A program made the position numbers and the translations under genes. The notes below the pieces were generated by a model. That model made no database searches. It had not been told where the DNA came from and was given only the letters and a program-made list of their open reading frames with translations. From the NCBI GenBank assembly GCA_963720705.1, contig CAVRGJ010000001.1, positions 434,001 through 498,000 of the forward strand: 64,000 nt of DNA, read 5' to 3'. Below are positions 17,609 to 26,209 of this stretch, in pieces. Every line of letters starts with the position of its first letter. Within the stretch, counting starts at the first letter, position 1. This DNA is from DASWJZ01 sp963720705. Lineage in GTDB: Bacteria; Pseudomonadota; Alphaproteobacteria; Rhizobiales; Afifellaceae.

Positions 17609-17650
17609 AGACCCCTCCCCTTAATCCCTCCCCACAAGGGGAGGGGAAGA
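17609..17650. repeat. Short GC-rich inverted repeat
   Basis: CCCCTCCCCTTAATCCCTCCCC and AAGGGGAGGGG form a strong stem just after the rhlE stop codon. It may terminate rhlE transcription. It belongs to the same group as the elements near 2700, 6985 and 7857. Confidence 0.6.
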
Positions 17651-17711
17651 GCGCCTTGACCCCGCCACCTTGATCGGCACATTCGCCCGCGATTCTTCAA
17701 GAGGAAACGCG

Positions 17712-18923
17712 ATGGCGATGAAAAAGACACGCCACGGTCGGGCGGCGCTCTTTGCGGCAGGGCTTCTTGCGATCTCAACGCCCGGCTTCGCGGCGAAATG
17801 CGGCAACGGCGCCGCGGGCTTCTCGGCATGGCTCAAGGCTTTCGAGCAGGAAGCTTCGGCCGCGGGACATTCGGCCGGTGCGATCGGCGCGTTGAGCGGC
17901 GTCTCCTACGACCAGAAGGTCGTCAACGCCGACCGGGCGCAAGGCGTTTTCACGCAGAGCTTCAACGAGTTCGCCGGACGCATGGTCGCCGACTACCGGA
18001 TGAAGCTCGGGCGGAACCTCCTCAAGAAGTACGCCGACACGTTCTCACGCGTCGAGCGCGAGTTCGGCGTTCCCGGCCCGGTCATCACCGCCTTCTGGGG
18101 GCTCGAGACTGATTTCGGTGCGAATCTCGGCGGCTTCTCCACGCTGCAATCGTTGGCGACGCTCGCTTATGACTGCCGCCGCCCCGAAATGTTCCGCGCC
18201 GAGCTGATGGCGGCGCTGACGCTGCTTGACCGCGGCGACCTTTCGCCCTCCGAGATGAAAGGCGCGTGGGCGGGCGAGATCGGGCAGACGCAGTTCGTCC
18301 CGACCTTCTATGCCGACTTCGCCGTCGACTATGACGGCGACGGCAAGCGTAACCTCGTCAAGAGCGTGCCGGACGTCATCGCCTCAACCGCCAATCTCTT
18401 GAAGCATCACGGCTGGCAGCCCGGGCAGCCATGGCTGGAAGAGGTGCGCGTACCGTCCAAGATGCCCTGGGAGGAAGCCGATCTTGCGATCAAGCACCCG
18501 CGCTCGGCCTGGTCCGGCTTCGGCGTGACCAGGGCCGACGGCAGCCCCCTTCCCGCCGACGGCGCGCAGGCGTCGCTGCTTTTGCCCATGGGGCGGCTCG
18601 GCCCGGCCTTTCTCGCCTATCCGAATTTCGACGTCTACACGCAGTGGAACCAGTCGCTCGTCTATGCGACGACCGCCGCCTATTTCGCGACGCGCCTTTC
18701 CGGCGCGGGGCCGGTACGGAAAGGGAGCGCCGAAGCGCCGAGCCGCGCGCAAGTGCAGGAAGTGCAGCAACGGCTGAAGAAGCTCGGCTACGACGTCGGC
18801 GGCGCCGACGGCGTCATCGGCGCGCAGACGCGCGCCGCGGTGAAGGCCGTGCAGCAGAAGCTCGGCCTCCCCGCCAATTCCTATCCGGACCCGACGTTCC
18901 TCGCGGCGCTCCGGAAGATGTGA
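17712..18923 (+). CDS. mltB: Lytic murein transglycosylase B family, with C-terminal peptidoglycan-binding domain
   Basis: A 403-residue exported enzyme. A signal peptide (residues 1-29, KTRHGRAALFAAGLLAIS) is cleaved near GFAAK. The catalytic transglycosylase domain contains FWGLETDFGAN with the presumed catalytic Glu132. GEIGQTQFVPTFYADFAVDY is a hallmark of the SLT_2/MltB fold. Residues 340-403 form a PG_binding_1 repeat (VQEVQQRLKKLGYDVGGADG). It cleaves glycan strands to 1,6-anhydromuramyl products in the periplasm. The start ATG 17712 follows GAGGAAA. Confidence 0.94.
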   Translation: MAMKKTRHGRAALFAAGLLAISTPGFAAKCGNGAAGFSAWLKAFEQEASAAGHSAGAIGALSGVSYDQKVVNADRAQGVFTQSFNEFAGRMVADYRMKLGRNLLKKYADTFSRVEREFGVPGPVITAFWGLETDFGANLGGFSTLQSLATLAYDCRRPEMFRAELMAALTLLDRGDLSPSEMKGAWAGEIGQTQFVPTFYADFAVDYDGDGKRNLVKSVPDVIASTANLLKHHGWQPGQPWLEEVRVPSKMPWEEADLAIKHPRSAWSGFGVTRADGSPLPADGAQASLLLPMGRLGPAFLAYPNFDVYTQWNQSLVYATTAAYFATRLSGAGPVRKGSAEAPSRAQVQEVQQRLKKLGYDVGGADGVIGAQTRAAVKAVQQKLGLPANSYPDPTFLAALRKM

Positions 18924-18941
18924 GATGTTACGGGACTCCAG

Positions 18942-19045
18942 ATGTCGTCCTGCCCGGACTTGATCCGGGCATCCATTCCTGAACTCTTGCGCCAAACGAA
19001 AACGCGACGGAATAGATTGCCGGGTCAAGCCCGGCAATGACGACA
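18942..19045. repeat. Family B intergenic repeat (CCCGGACTTGATCCGGGC ... GCCGGGTCAAGCCCGGC)
   Basis: The left part TGCCCGGACTTGATCCGGGC and the right part TTGCCGGGTCAAGCCCGGCA are each partly self-complementary and face each other across about 60 bases. Related copies occur at 19726-19814 and 42928-43029. Two copies flank the esterase gene at 19057-19710. Confidence 0.8.
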
Positions 19046-19056
19046 GAGGGCGAAAG

Positions 19057-19710
19057 ATGGCAGAACTTCATCGTGCCGAGACGGCGCTCGTCGCCGGCGC
19101 CCCGCGCGAGCACGCCAAGGCCGCGGCGATCCTCGTACACGGCCGTGGCGCGACGCCGGAATCGATGCTGCCGTTCGCCGACGCATTCGGACGCGACGAC
19201 ATCCGCTATCTTGCGCCGCGGGCGAGCGGAAACACCTGGTATCCGAATTCCTTCCTGGCGCCGATCGAGGCGAACGAGCCATGGCTTTCGTCGGCGCTGG
19301 ACGTTGTCGGCGCGCTTGTCGAAAAGCTCGAAGGCGAGGGCTTCGACGCAAGCAAAGTCGCGATCATCGGCTTCTCGCAGGGTGCATGTCTCGCGAGCGA
19401 GTTCGCGGCGCGGAACGCGCGGCGCTACGGCGCGATCATTGCGCTGACGGGCGGGCTGATCGGCCCGCCTGGCACGCCGCGCGACTATGATGGCTCGCTT
19501 AACGGCACCCCCGTCTTCCTTGGCTCAAGCGATGTCGATCCGCATGTGCCCTTAGAGCGGATCGAGGAGACGGATGCCGTGCTGACGCGGCTCGGCGCGA
19601 AGGTCGACAAGCGCATCTATCCCGGCATGGGCCACATTGTGAATGAGGATGAGGTCGAGGCAGCGCGGAAGATGTTCCAGGTGATCAGCACCGACGAGAT
19701 CGCACCCTAG
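19057..19710 (+). CDS. Phospholipase/carboxylesterase family alpha/beta hydrolase
   Basis: A 217-residue serine hydrolase of the dienelactone-hydrolase/phospholipase-carboxylesterase type. The oxyanion region is ILVHGRGATPESMLPFA. The nucleophile elbow is IIGFSQGACLASEFAA. The catalytic Asp is in GSSDVDPHVP and the His in YPGMGHIVNEDE. No signal peptide is seen, so it is cytoplasmic. GGGCGAAAG precedes ATG 19057. In rhizobia this family often neighbours ring-cleaving dioxygenase genes, as it does here (19832-20776), and the pair may act on quinone or aromatic stress; this is inferred. Confidence 0.87.
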   Translation: MAELHRAETALVAGAPREHAKAAAILVHGRGATPESMLPFADAFGRDDIRYLAPRASGNTWYPNSFLAPIEANEPWLSSALDVVGALVEKLEGEGFDASKVAIIGFSQGACLASEFAARNARRYGAIIALTGGLIGPPGTPRDYDGSLNGTPVFLGSSDVDPHVPLERIEETDAVLTRLGAKVDKRIYPGMGHIVNEDEVEAARKMFQVISTDEIAP

Positions 19711-19725
19711 AGATACACAACCACT

Positions 19726-19814
19726 GTCGTCATGCCCGGACTTGATCCGCACATCCATTCCGTGGCGCCGATGCCAATCTCGACCGCAACGGAATCAAGC
19801 CCGGCAATGACGAA
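19726..19814. repeat. Family B intergenic repeat, second copy
   Basis: Starts GTCGTCATGCCCGGACTTGA and ends near AATCAAGCCCGGCAATGACG. It is the same element type as 18942-19045 but shorter in the middle. It separates the esterase gene from the convergent VOC gene. Confidence 0.8.
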
Positions 19815-19831
19815 AAAAGCGGTGGCGTTTC

Positions 19832-20776
19832 CTAAACCGGCCGCAGGCCCGCCTCGATCTCGGCGCGGCGCGGCTCGAGGAATGGCGGCAGCGAAAAACT
19901 CTCGCCGAGCTTCTCCAGCGGCTCGTCGGCGGCGAAGCCGGGACCGTCGGAGGCGATCTCGAAGAGAATGCCGTTCGGCTCGCGGAAATAGAGGCTTCTG
20001 AAATAGAAGCGGTCGATCTTCCCGCTGTTCGGGATGCGCATCGAGTTGAGCCGCTCCGCCCACGCGCCGTATTCGGAGTCGGGCGTGCGGAAGGCGACGT
20101 GATGCACGCCGCCGCGGCCCTGGCGCGCCGCCGGCATGCCCGGCTGCACGGCGACATGAAGCTCCGCAGCCGGCCCGCCCTCGCCCATCTCATAGACGTG
20201 CACTCTGTCGCCCGGATTCTCCGGATGCGGGTAGGTTCTCGTCGGCTGCATATTCATGACGGCCGTCAGCACCGCGTCGGTCGGCGCAAGGTCGGGGACC
20301 GAGAGCGTGATCGGCCCAAGCCCGCGAACCTGCCGTTCGGCCGGCACCCCGCTCTTCGCCCAAGGATGCGCGTCGCCCTTGCCGCCATCGTCGACGAGGC
20401 TGAGCCGCTGGCCTTCGGGGTCCTCAAGATCGAGGGTCAAGCGCCCGTCGCGCTCGGCGATCCCGCCGTGCTTGACGCGATGCTCGTCGAGATGCGCGAC
20501 CCACCAATCGAGTGCATCCTTGCCCGCGACGCGCAAGCCCGTGCGCGCGATCGAATGCGTGCCGCGTCGCTCCGGCGCCGCCGGCCAGTCGAAGAAGGTG
20601 ATGTCGGAGCCGGGCGAGGCGAGGCCGTCGGCATAAAAGAGATGGTAGGCGCTGACGTCGTCCTGGTTCACGGTCTTCTTGACCAGGCGCATGCCAAGCA
20701 CGCCCTCGTAGAAGCGCCGGTTTCCGGGCGCGTCGGCCGAGATTGCGGTCAGATGGTGGATGCCGGTGAGTTGCAT
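19832..20776 (-). CDS. Ring-cleaving dioxygenase, VOC superfamily (MhqO/LinE-like)
   Basis: A 314-residue protein with two glyoxalase/extradiol repeats. The N-terminal one starts MQLTGIHHLTAISADAPGN with metal-ligand His. The second contains GVHHVAFRTPDSEY, and the closing ligand region is FREPNGILFEIASDGPG (Glu). The MhqA/MhqO group acts on hydroquinones and responds to quinone or electrophile stress. The start is the ATG at 20776; a longer reading from 20818 adds 14 unconserved residues. It is convergent with the esterase gene. Confidence 0.87.
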   Translation of the reverse strand: MQLTGIHHLTAISADAPGNRRFYEGVLGMRLVKKTVNQDDVSAYHLFYADGLASPGSDITFFDWPAAPERRGTHSIARTGLRVAGKDALDWWVAHLDEHRVKHGGIAERDGRLTLDLEDPEGQRLSLVDDGGKGDAHPWAKSGVPAERQVRGLGPITLSVPDLAPTDAVLTAVMNMQPTRTYPHPENPGDRVHVYEMGEGGPAAELHVAVQPGMPAARQGRGGVHHVAFRTPDSEYGAWAERLNSMRIPNSGKIDRFYFRSLYFREPNGILFEIASDGPGFAADEPLEKLGESFSLPPFLEPRRAEIEAGLRPV

Positions 20777-20987
20777 GGCGATTGTGCTTTCAACGCAGCG
20801 TTGGCGGATCGGCACCAATACTTAATGGCGAAATCCCGTGATTCCAGCGCCGATTAGCGCAGAGGAGCCATGCCGGCCGCGCGGCGTTCAGCCCGCGTTC
20901 AGCCGCAAACCGGTCAATTCCCCGGCGCGTTATTCGCGTTGCATGATGGCATGCAAACTGGTTTGCTCTGACCCGGGGAGCGCATAG

Positions 20988-21128
20988 ATGGACGCGAAGA
21001 CCTCGTCGGCGGGGAGGAATCTCACGCGCGGTCCGGGTGCCGGGAGCCGCCGTCGCAACGCGACGCAGCGGTTCTTTGGTGTCGTCGCGGCCGGTCCCGC
21101 CGGCCTTCCTCCAATCGGCACGCAGTAA
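20988..21128 (+). CDS. Possible small protein of 46 residues upstream of a methyltransferase gene
   Basis: An open frame from ATG 20988 (MDAKTSSAGRNLTRGPGAGS) to TAA 21126-21128, with GGGGAGCG about 7 bases before the start. It is basic, Gly/Arg/Ala-rich and has no family features. It could be the N-terminus of the methyltransferase in another frame (a further missed base), a small independent protein, or chance. Confidence 0.25.
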   Translation: MDAKTSSAGRNLTRGPGAGSRRRNATQRFFGVVAAGPAGLPPIGTQ

Positions 21129-21144
21129 CCTGGGAGTGGTCGCC

Positions 21145-22065
21145 GTGGGCCGCTTGGTGGCGCTCCTGCGCTCTTTCTTCACACTCGGCCTGGCCGGCGA
21201 TCTCGCCGCGGTCGACAAGCAGGCACAGACCATCGACGCGCGCCTCGCGAAGATCGAGGAAGACCTCGTGGCGCTGCGCACGATCGTGCGCACGCGCGAC
21301 GACCGCGCCCACCAGCGGCTGAAGGCTGCCCTCGCATCGCTTACCAACGTGATCTCGATCCTTCCCGAACTCAACGTCAAAGGCGCGGTCCCCCCCTTCC
21401 CGCACCAGGGATTCGAGATTGCCGGCGAGGAGGCGGCGTTCCTCTTCCATCTGGTGCGGCGGCACCGGCCGAAGCTGATCCTTGAACTCGGCTCCGGCAG
21501 TTCGACGGTGCTTTTCGCCGCAGCGCTTCGCGCGAACGGTGCCGGACGCGTCATCTCCGTCGAGCACGACGCGGCGCACGCGCGGCACACGGCGCAGCTT
21601 CTTGAACAGGCCGGCCTTTCCGATCGCGTCGAGCTGACGCTCGCGCCGCTCGTCGCGCTCCAGATCGCGGAGCGCACCTTCCAGTGGTACGACCTCGCAC
21701 CGCGCCTCAACAGCCTGGCGGAGAAGATCGATCTGGTGTTCGTCGACGGCCCGCCCGGCAAGGTGCAGACGCTCAGCCGCTACCCGGCACTGCCGGTGCT
21801 CCTGCCGCATCTTTCGCCGCGCGCGCTCGTCTTCGTCGACGACGGATCGCGCGAGGACGAGACGAAAATGGTGGCGATGTGGGCGGAGATGGAGGCCGTT
21901 GCCTTCGAGACGGAGGCGCTCGATTTCCTCCCGCACGCACCGGTGCTTTTGACGATGGCCGGAAGCGAGAGCCGTGTCGCCGAGCTGCGCCGCGCGCGCG
22001 AAGAGCGCGGCGAGCCTGAGGCGGAAGAAATCGAGGTTTTCGGGCGACGCAGCGGGACTTCGTGA
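21145..22065 (+). CDS. SAM-dependent methyltransferase with N-terminal coiled-coil
   Basis: About 306 residues. The N-terminal segment DKQAQTIDARLAKIEEDLVA is heptad-like. The class I methyltransferase core has motif I LILELGSGSSTVLFAAALRA and acidic loop VISVEHDAAHARHTAQLL. The post-III region is DLVFVDGPPGK and LVFVDDGSREDETKM. It resembles O- or N-methyltransferases of small molecules or polysaccharide; the acceptor is unknown. Start: the frame is open from 21037 (GTG), but GGGAG sits 8 bases before the GTG at 21145, so that is preferred. Uncertainty about the N-terminus is considerable. Confidence 0.75.
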   Translation: MGRLVALLRSFFTLGLAGDLAAVDKQAQTIDARLAKIEEDLVALRTIVRTRDDRAHQRLKAALASLTNVISILPELNVKGAVPPFPHQGFEIAGEEAAFLFHLVRRHRPKLILELGSGSSTVLFAAALRANGAGRVISVEHDAAHARHTAQLLEQAGLSDRVELTLAPLVALQIAERTFQWYDLAPRLNSLAEKIDLVFVDGPPGKVQTLSRYPALPVLLPHLSPRALVFVDDGSREDETKMVAMWAEMEAVAFETEALDFLPHAPVLLTMAGSESRVAELRRAREERGEPEAEEIEVFGRRSGTS

Positions 22066-22105
22066 AATCCCACTCCCCCGGGGAGAAGGCTTCCCGCGCG
22101 CAGCG

Positions 22106-22780
22106 TCACACCGTCTCGAACTTCTGGTCCTTCACGTAGTCGCGGAAACCCCAGAGCGCCTCGTTGCACTTCGCCCAGCTCGGCGTTTCGGCCATGCGTT
22201 TCAGCCAGGCCTCGATGTTCGGATAGGCCTTGAAGGAGGTGCGGATCGGCTCGCCGCAGGTCAGCAGCGCCGCCCCGAAATAGTCGGCGATCGTCATCTG
22301 ATTCCCGGTCAGGTACTTGTTGCCCTTGCCGAGGATGTGGTCGTTCAGCACCTGGAGCCAGGTCTTCGTCTTCTCCTTGGCCCACTCAAGCGTGCCCTTC
22401 TGGATCTCGTCGCTCGGACGCTTGTGGTGCGGGAAGACCTGCGGGTAGACGAGGCCGTAGGCGTAGTCGTGATAGAAGTGGGTGTTAAACCAATCCATCA
22501 TCTCGTTGACCTTGGCGCGCATCTTCAGGTCCTTCGGATAGGCTGCCAGGTCGAACTTGTCGGCCAGGTATTTCAGGATCGCCGAGCTCTCGCCCATCAC
22601 AAGATCGCCGTCGATGAGCGTCGGGACCTGGCGGTTCGGATTGATCGAGATGTAGGGCTCCTGATGGTGGGCGCCGGTCATCAGGTCGACCACCTCTTCC
22701 TCGACCGGCAGATTGTTGTCCTGGATGAACATGCGCACGGGCCGGGTCGTGTTCGACACCGGATGCATATAGAGCTTCAC
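22106..22780 (-). CDS. Glutathione S-transferase family protein
   Basis: A 224-residue cytosolic GST. The thioredoxin-like N domain starts KLYMHPVSNTTRPVRMF (Ser/Thr region for glutathione activation), followed by NPNRQVPTLIDGDLVMGESSAILKYL, the glutathione gamma-glutamyl site. The helical C domain contains LTGNQMTIADYFGAALL, the N-capping box motif. The start is the GTG at 22780, six bases after GGGGAGG. It may detoxify electrophiles together with the neighbouring VOC proteins; this is inferred from position only. Confidence 0.9.
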   Translation of the reverse strand: MKLYMHPVSNTTRPVRMFIQDNNLPVEEEVVDLMTGAHHQEPYISINPNRQVPTLIDGDLVMGESSAILKYLADKFDLAAYPKDLKMRAKVNEMMDWFNTHFYHDYAYGLVYPQVFPHHKRPSDEIQKGTLEWAKEKTKTWLQVLNDHILGKGNKYLTGNQMTIADYFGAALLTCGEPIRTSFKAYPNIEAWLKRMAETPSWAKCNEALWGFRDYVKDQKFETV

Positions 22781-22883
22781 GTCTGACCTCCCCTTCGCTT
22801 GCGCCGGCACTGCATGCTTCCGGCGCCTAATTGAACCTGCGACCGATGCCGCTTCAGTCGGCGCGCTCGCGCCCCACTCTTCA

Positions 22884-22936
22884 CTTGATCATACTCCAAC
22901 GGGAAAACCGGTTCCCGCCTTTCGCGATCACGCTCC
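22884..22936. repeat. Diverged family A palindromic repeat
   Basis: TTGATCATACTCCAACGGG ... CGCGATCACGCTCC keeps the outer inverted ends and the AAAACCGGTTCCC core of the 43486-43535 copy, with many substitutions. The stop codon of the VOC gene (22928-22930) lies inside it. Confidence 0.65.
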
Positions 22937-23557
22937 GGCGCTCTCCGGCTTCTTCGCCTTCTTTGCCGCCTTGGCCTTGTAGGGATCCTTGGCGCGCCTA
23001 TCCTTGGAAAGGCTCGGCCGCCGCTCGCGCGTAAGATTCTCGATGGCGTCGGCGAGATGGATTTCCGCGATGTTGGGGTCGCCACGCGCCACGCGGAGCT
23101 TATGCGCCTCCATGAGCACGTCGACATGCGTCGATCCCGCCGGCGGCTCGAAGCGATAGGAGGCAAGCTCCATCATCAGCCCGAGCGGATCGCGGAAATA
23201 GATGGAATCCATGAAGCCGCGATCTTTGACGCCGCTGTGCGAGATGCCGCGCTCGTCGAGACGTTTCACTGCCTGCAGGAAAGTCGCACGCGAGACCGAA
23301 AAGGCGATGTGGTGGACGCTGCCTTGTTCGCGCGCCACCTGCGTCGAATCGGGCGTGCGCGTCTCGTCGGTGAAAACCGTGATCAGACGGCCGTCGCCGG
23401 GATCGAAATAGAGATGACTCTCGGTCGCGACATCGAGATTCGGCTGCTCGAAGACGAAGGGCATTCCGAGCACGCCCTCCCAGAAATCGATCGAGGTTTG
23501 CCGGTCCGCGCCGACGAGCGTGATGTGGTGGACGCCCTGCGTCTGAAGCTTCTGCAT
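22928..23557 (-). CDS. VOC-family (glyoxalase/extradiol) protein with Lys/Ala-rich tail
   Basis: A 209-residue protein. The first VOC unit starts VHHITLVGADRQTSIDFWEG and the second VHHIAFSVSRATFLQAVKRL, with metal-binding His and the closing LGLMMELASYRF Glu. The last about 15 residues are Lys/Ala-rich (AKDPYKAKAAKKAKKPES), and the stop lies inside a diverged palindromic repeat. This suggests that the repeat changed the C-terminus. Likely a metal-dependent lyase or dioxygenase; substrate unknown. It faces away from the ABC gene block. Confidence 0.84.
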   Translation of the reverse strand: MQKLQTQGVHHITLVGADRQTSIDFWEGVLGMPFVFEQPNLDVATESHLYFDPGDGRLITVFTDETRTPDSTQVAREQGSVHHIAFSVSRATFLQAVKRLDERGISHSGVKDRGFMDSIYFRDPLGLMMELASYRFEPPAGSTHVDVLMEAHKLRVARGDPNIAEIHLADAIENLTRERRPSLSKDRRAKDPYKAKAAKKAKKPESAGA

Positions 23558-23685
23558 CGAATCCTCCGCAAGCCCGCTGCCGACCGGCGTTCGCGTGTCG
23601 GCACCATTCTAGCCGAATGAAGTGGAATTGCGCAGCATCGAACGCAGATACCGGCAGCAAGTGGGCGCGCCGCCGGCCCGCCCGC

Positions 23686-24765
23686 TCAGGCGGAAAACGC
23701 GAGATTCGTCCCGGTACTCCGGTCGAAGCAGTGCAATTTCTTGGGATTCAAGCTGAATTTGACCGTGCTCTCGACGTCGACCGGAATCGTCGCTGGAACC
23801 GTCGCGCGGAAGAGATGTTCATCGACGCGAAGGGTCACGATCTTCTCCACGCCGTGGTTCTCGACATCGTGAACGCGCGCCTCAACCGCCTCGCTCGGGC
23901 CAACGAGAATGTCCTCGGAGCGAATGCCGACAGTAACCGCGCGGCGATCGGCGCCCTTGCCGGCCCCGGTCTCAAGCGGAACCTCCACTCTACCGGACAT
24001 CGCAGAGACTCGCCCTCCGCGAAGCTCGCCGTCGAAGAGGTTCATCACCGGCGAACCGACGAAGCCGGCGACAAAGACGTCGCGCGGCGCGTTGTAGATT
24101 TCCTGCGGCTTGCCGACCTGCACGACGCGCCCGGCGTTCAGCACGCCGACCTTGTCACCCATCGACATCGCCTCGATCTGGTCGTGGGTCACGAAGACGA
24201 AGGTCGAGCCGAGCTTCATTTGCAGGTCCTTCAACTCCGACCGCAATGCCTCTCTGAGCTTGGCGTCGAGATTGGAAAGCGGCTCATCCATCAGGAACGC
24301 CTTCGGTTCGCGCACAATCGCACGGCCGATCGAGACGCGCTGCATCTCGCCGCCGGAGAGCTTGTCGGTCTTGCGCTCAAGGAGATGATCGATCCTGAGC
24401 GTATGCGCAGCCTTCTTGACGCGCTCCTCGATTTCCGCCGCGCTGTAGTTGCGCACCCGCGACTTCAGCGGGAAGGCGAGGTTCTGGCGCACTGTGTAGC
24501 GCGGATAGAGCGAGTAGTACTGGAAGACGAGCGCCACATCGCGCTCCGCCGCACTCCGGCCACGCACATCCTCGCCGTCGATCGAGATCGCGCCGCTCGT
24601 CGGCTTCTCCAGGCCGGCGATCAAGCGCAGCGTCGTCGTCTTGCCGGCGCCGGTCGGACCCAAAAGCACGAAGAACTCGCCGTCGGCGATATCGAGCGAC
24701 AGGTCGCGCAGCGCAGTCGCGGCGCCGAAGGTTTTGGTCACCCGATCGAGCGTGATCTGCGCCAT
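23686..24765 (-). CDS. ABC transporter ATP-binding protein (UgpC/MalK type), second copy
   Basis: A 359-residue sugar-importer-type ATPase. It has Walker A GPTGAGKTTTLRLIAG, signature LSGGEMQRVSIGRAI, Walker B FLMDEPLSNLDAKLRE, H-loop VFVTHDQIEAMSM and a C-terminal TOBE domain. The ATG at 24765 directly follows the TAG of the first ATPase. Together the two ATPases probably form a heterodimer, as in rhizobial polyol/glycerol-type importers. It is the last gene of the locus that starts with the SBP at 29442. Confidence 0.92.
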   Translation of the reverse strand: MAQITLDRVTKTFGAATALRDLSLDIADGEFFVLLGPTGAGKTTTLRLIAGLEKPTSGAISIDGEDVRGRSAAERDVALVFQYYSLYPRYTVRQNLAFPLKSRVRNYSAAEIEERVKKAAHTLRIDHLLERKTDKLSGGEMQRVSIGRAIVREPKAFLMDEPLSNLDAKLREALRSELKDLQMKLGSTFVFVTHDQIEAMSMGDKVGVLNAGRVVQVGKPQEIYNAPRDVFVAGFVGSPVMNLFDGELRGGRVSAMSGRVEVPLETGAGKGADRRAVTVGIRSEDILVGPSEAVEARVHDVENHGVEKIVTLRVDEHLFRATVPATIPVDVESTVKFSLNPKKLHCFDRSTGTNLAFSA

Positions 24766-25881
24766 CTAGTCGCCGAGCCTCAAATTGATGGCGTCACCGC
24801 TTCTGGAATCGAAGAAGTGCGTCTGGTTCTCGTCGAGCTTCGCCCACACGGTATCGCCCGGCTTGCCGACGAAGCCGCTCGCGGTGCGCGCGCGCAAGAA
24901 CTCGCCGCCGATCCTGAGGTCGACGATGTCGTAGGCGCCAAGCGGCTCAATGATGTGTGCCTCGACCGGAATATGCCCGGCGGCGGCCTCGCGCGACACG
25001 AGCACCGCCTCCGGCCTGACCCCGAGAACGAGATCGCCCTCGGGTGGGCCGGCGCTCGCCATGCGTTCCTCAAGGTCGGGCGGGAAGTCGAAGGCGGCGG
25101 CGCCGTCGGCCAGCATCACCTTGGTGTGTGCGCCGTTTGCCTGAAGCTTGGCCTTGGTGACGTTCATCACCGGGCTGCCAACGAACTGAGCGACGAAAAG
25201 GTTCGCCGGGTGCTGATAGACGTCGGACGGCGTGCCGACCTGCTGCAGCACGCCTTCGTTCATGATGGCGATGCGATCGGCGAGCGACATCGCCTCGACC
25301 TGGTCGTGGGTGACGTAGACCGTGGTCTGGTCGTTCTCCAGATGCAGGCGCTTCAATTCGGTGCGCATCTCCTCGCGCAGCTTGGCGTCGAGCGCGCCGA
25401 TCGGCTCGTCCATCAGCATCGCCTTCGGGTGCCTGACCAGCGCGCGGCCGATCGCGACGCGCTGCATGTCGCCGCCGGAAAGATGCGACGGCCGGCGCGA
25501 AAGCAGATGCTCGATCTGCAGCGACTTCGCCACTGCGTGCACCTTGGCGTCGACCTCGGCGCGGCTTTCGCGCGTGGCGCGGAGTGGAAAGGCGACATTG
25601 TCGTAGGCGGTCAGGTGCGGATAGAGCGCGAAGAGCTGGAAGACGAAGGCGATGTCGCGCTCGCCCGCCTGCAGGCCCTGCACGGCCTTGCCGTCGATGA
25701 GGATGTCGCCGGAATCGATCTCCTCAAGACCGGCAATCGCTCTCAATGTCGTCGTCTTGCCGCAGCCCGACGGCCCAAGCAGCACAACGAACTCCTTGTG
25801 CGCGATCGTGAGGTTTAACTTCCGGATGACGTAGTTGTCGCCGAAGTACTTTTCGATGTCGCGGAGCACGATCTCGGCCAT
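24766..25881 (-). CDS. ABC transporter ATP-binding protein (UgpC/MalK type), first copy
   Basis: A 371-residue ATPase with GPSGCGKTTTLRAIAG, LSGGDMQRVAIGRAL, MLMDEPIGALDAKLRE, VYVTHDQVEAMSL and a long TOBE region. It belongs to the CUT1 sugar-import type. Its stop codon abuts the start of the second ATPase gene. The small membrane-protein gene is 6 bases upstream. Two distinct ATPases in one operon are unusual among CUT1 systems but known for glycerol and related polyols in rhizobia. Confidence 0.92.
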   Translation of the reverse strand: MAEIVLRDIEKYFGDNYVIRKLNLTIAHKEFVVLLGPSGCGKTTTLRAIAGLEEIDSGDILIDGKAVQGLQAGERDIAFVFQLFALYPHLTAYDNVAFPLRATRESRAEVDAKVHAVAKSLQIEHLLSRRPSHLSGGDMQRVAIGRALVRHPKAMLMDEPIGALDAKLREEMRTELKRLHLENDQTTVYVTHDQVEAMSLADRIAIMNEGVLQQVGTPSDVYQHPANLFVAQFVGSPVMNVTKAKLQANGAHTKVMLADGAAAFDFPPDLEERMASAGPPEGDLVLGVRPEAVLVSREAAAGHIPVEAHIIEPLGAYDIVDLRIGGEFLRARTASGFVGKPGDTVWAKLDENQTHFFDSRSGDAINLRLGD

Positions 25882-25887
25882 GGCGGC

Positions 25888-26085
25888 TTATCTTTGCTCC
25901 TCGGTCGCCGGATCCGGCTTGATGTGCGAGAAGATTATAAAGCCGACGAGACCGACGAGAATCGTTGTCACGCCGTAGCGGTGGGCGATCTCGATCCACG
26001 GTTGGCACAGCGCCACGATGCCGATGACCATCAGCCACTGCGAAAGCGGCTCGAGATATTTTGCGCTGATCTGCTTGAAGCTCAC
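25888..26085 (-). CDS. Small two-helix membrane protein in ABC operon
   Basis: A 65-residue protein starting at GTG 26085 (MSFKQISAKYLEPLSQWLMV). It has two hydrophobic segments, around residues 17-29 and 39-52 (TTILVGLVGFIIFS), and a charged tail ending DPATEEQR. It lies between the MalG-like permease (gap about 124 bases) and the first ATPase (gap 6 bases) on the same strand. The position recalls the small DUF2160-type accessory membrane protein of the rhizobial glycerol importer operon, but the sequence is not clearly of that family. Function unknown. Confidence 0.7.
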   Translation of the reverse strand: MSFKQISAKYLEPLSQWLMVIGIVALCQPWIEIAHRYGVTTILVGLVGFIIFSHIKPDPATEEQR

Positions 26086-26209
26086 GGGTTTCGCGCCCCA
26101 ACAAACCAGTCACCCTCGGGCGAGCAGCGCGAGACCCGAGGGGCCAGGGAAGCCCGCTGCCGAGGGCCCTGGCGCTTCGCGCATCCGACAATGACGATGG
26201 AGAGGGCAG

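Noticed and set aside
18942..19814. Possible CRISPR-like repeats
   Set aside because: Copies are few, long and unevenly spaced, with no uniform spacers and no cas genes.
23617..25818. Very long plus-strand open frame (733 codons) across the two ATPase genes
   Set aside because: It is antisense to two well-supported ATPase genes; GC-rich codon bias produces such frames. The same holds for 43466-45115, 45121-46839 and 47411-49159.
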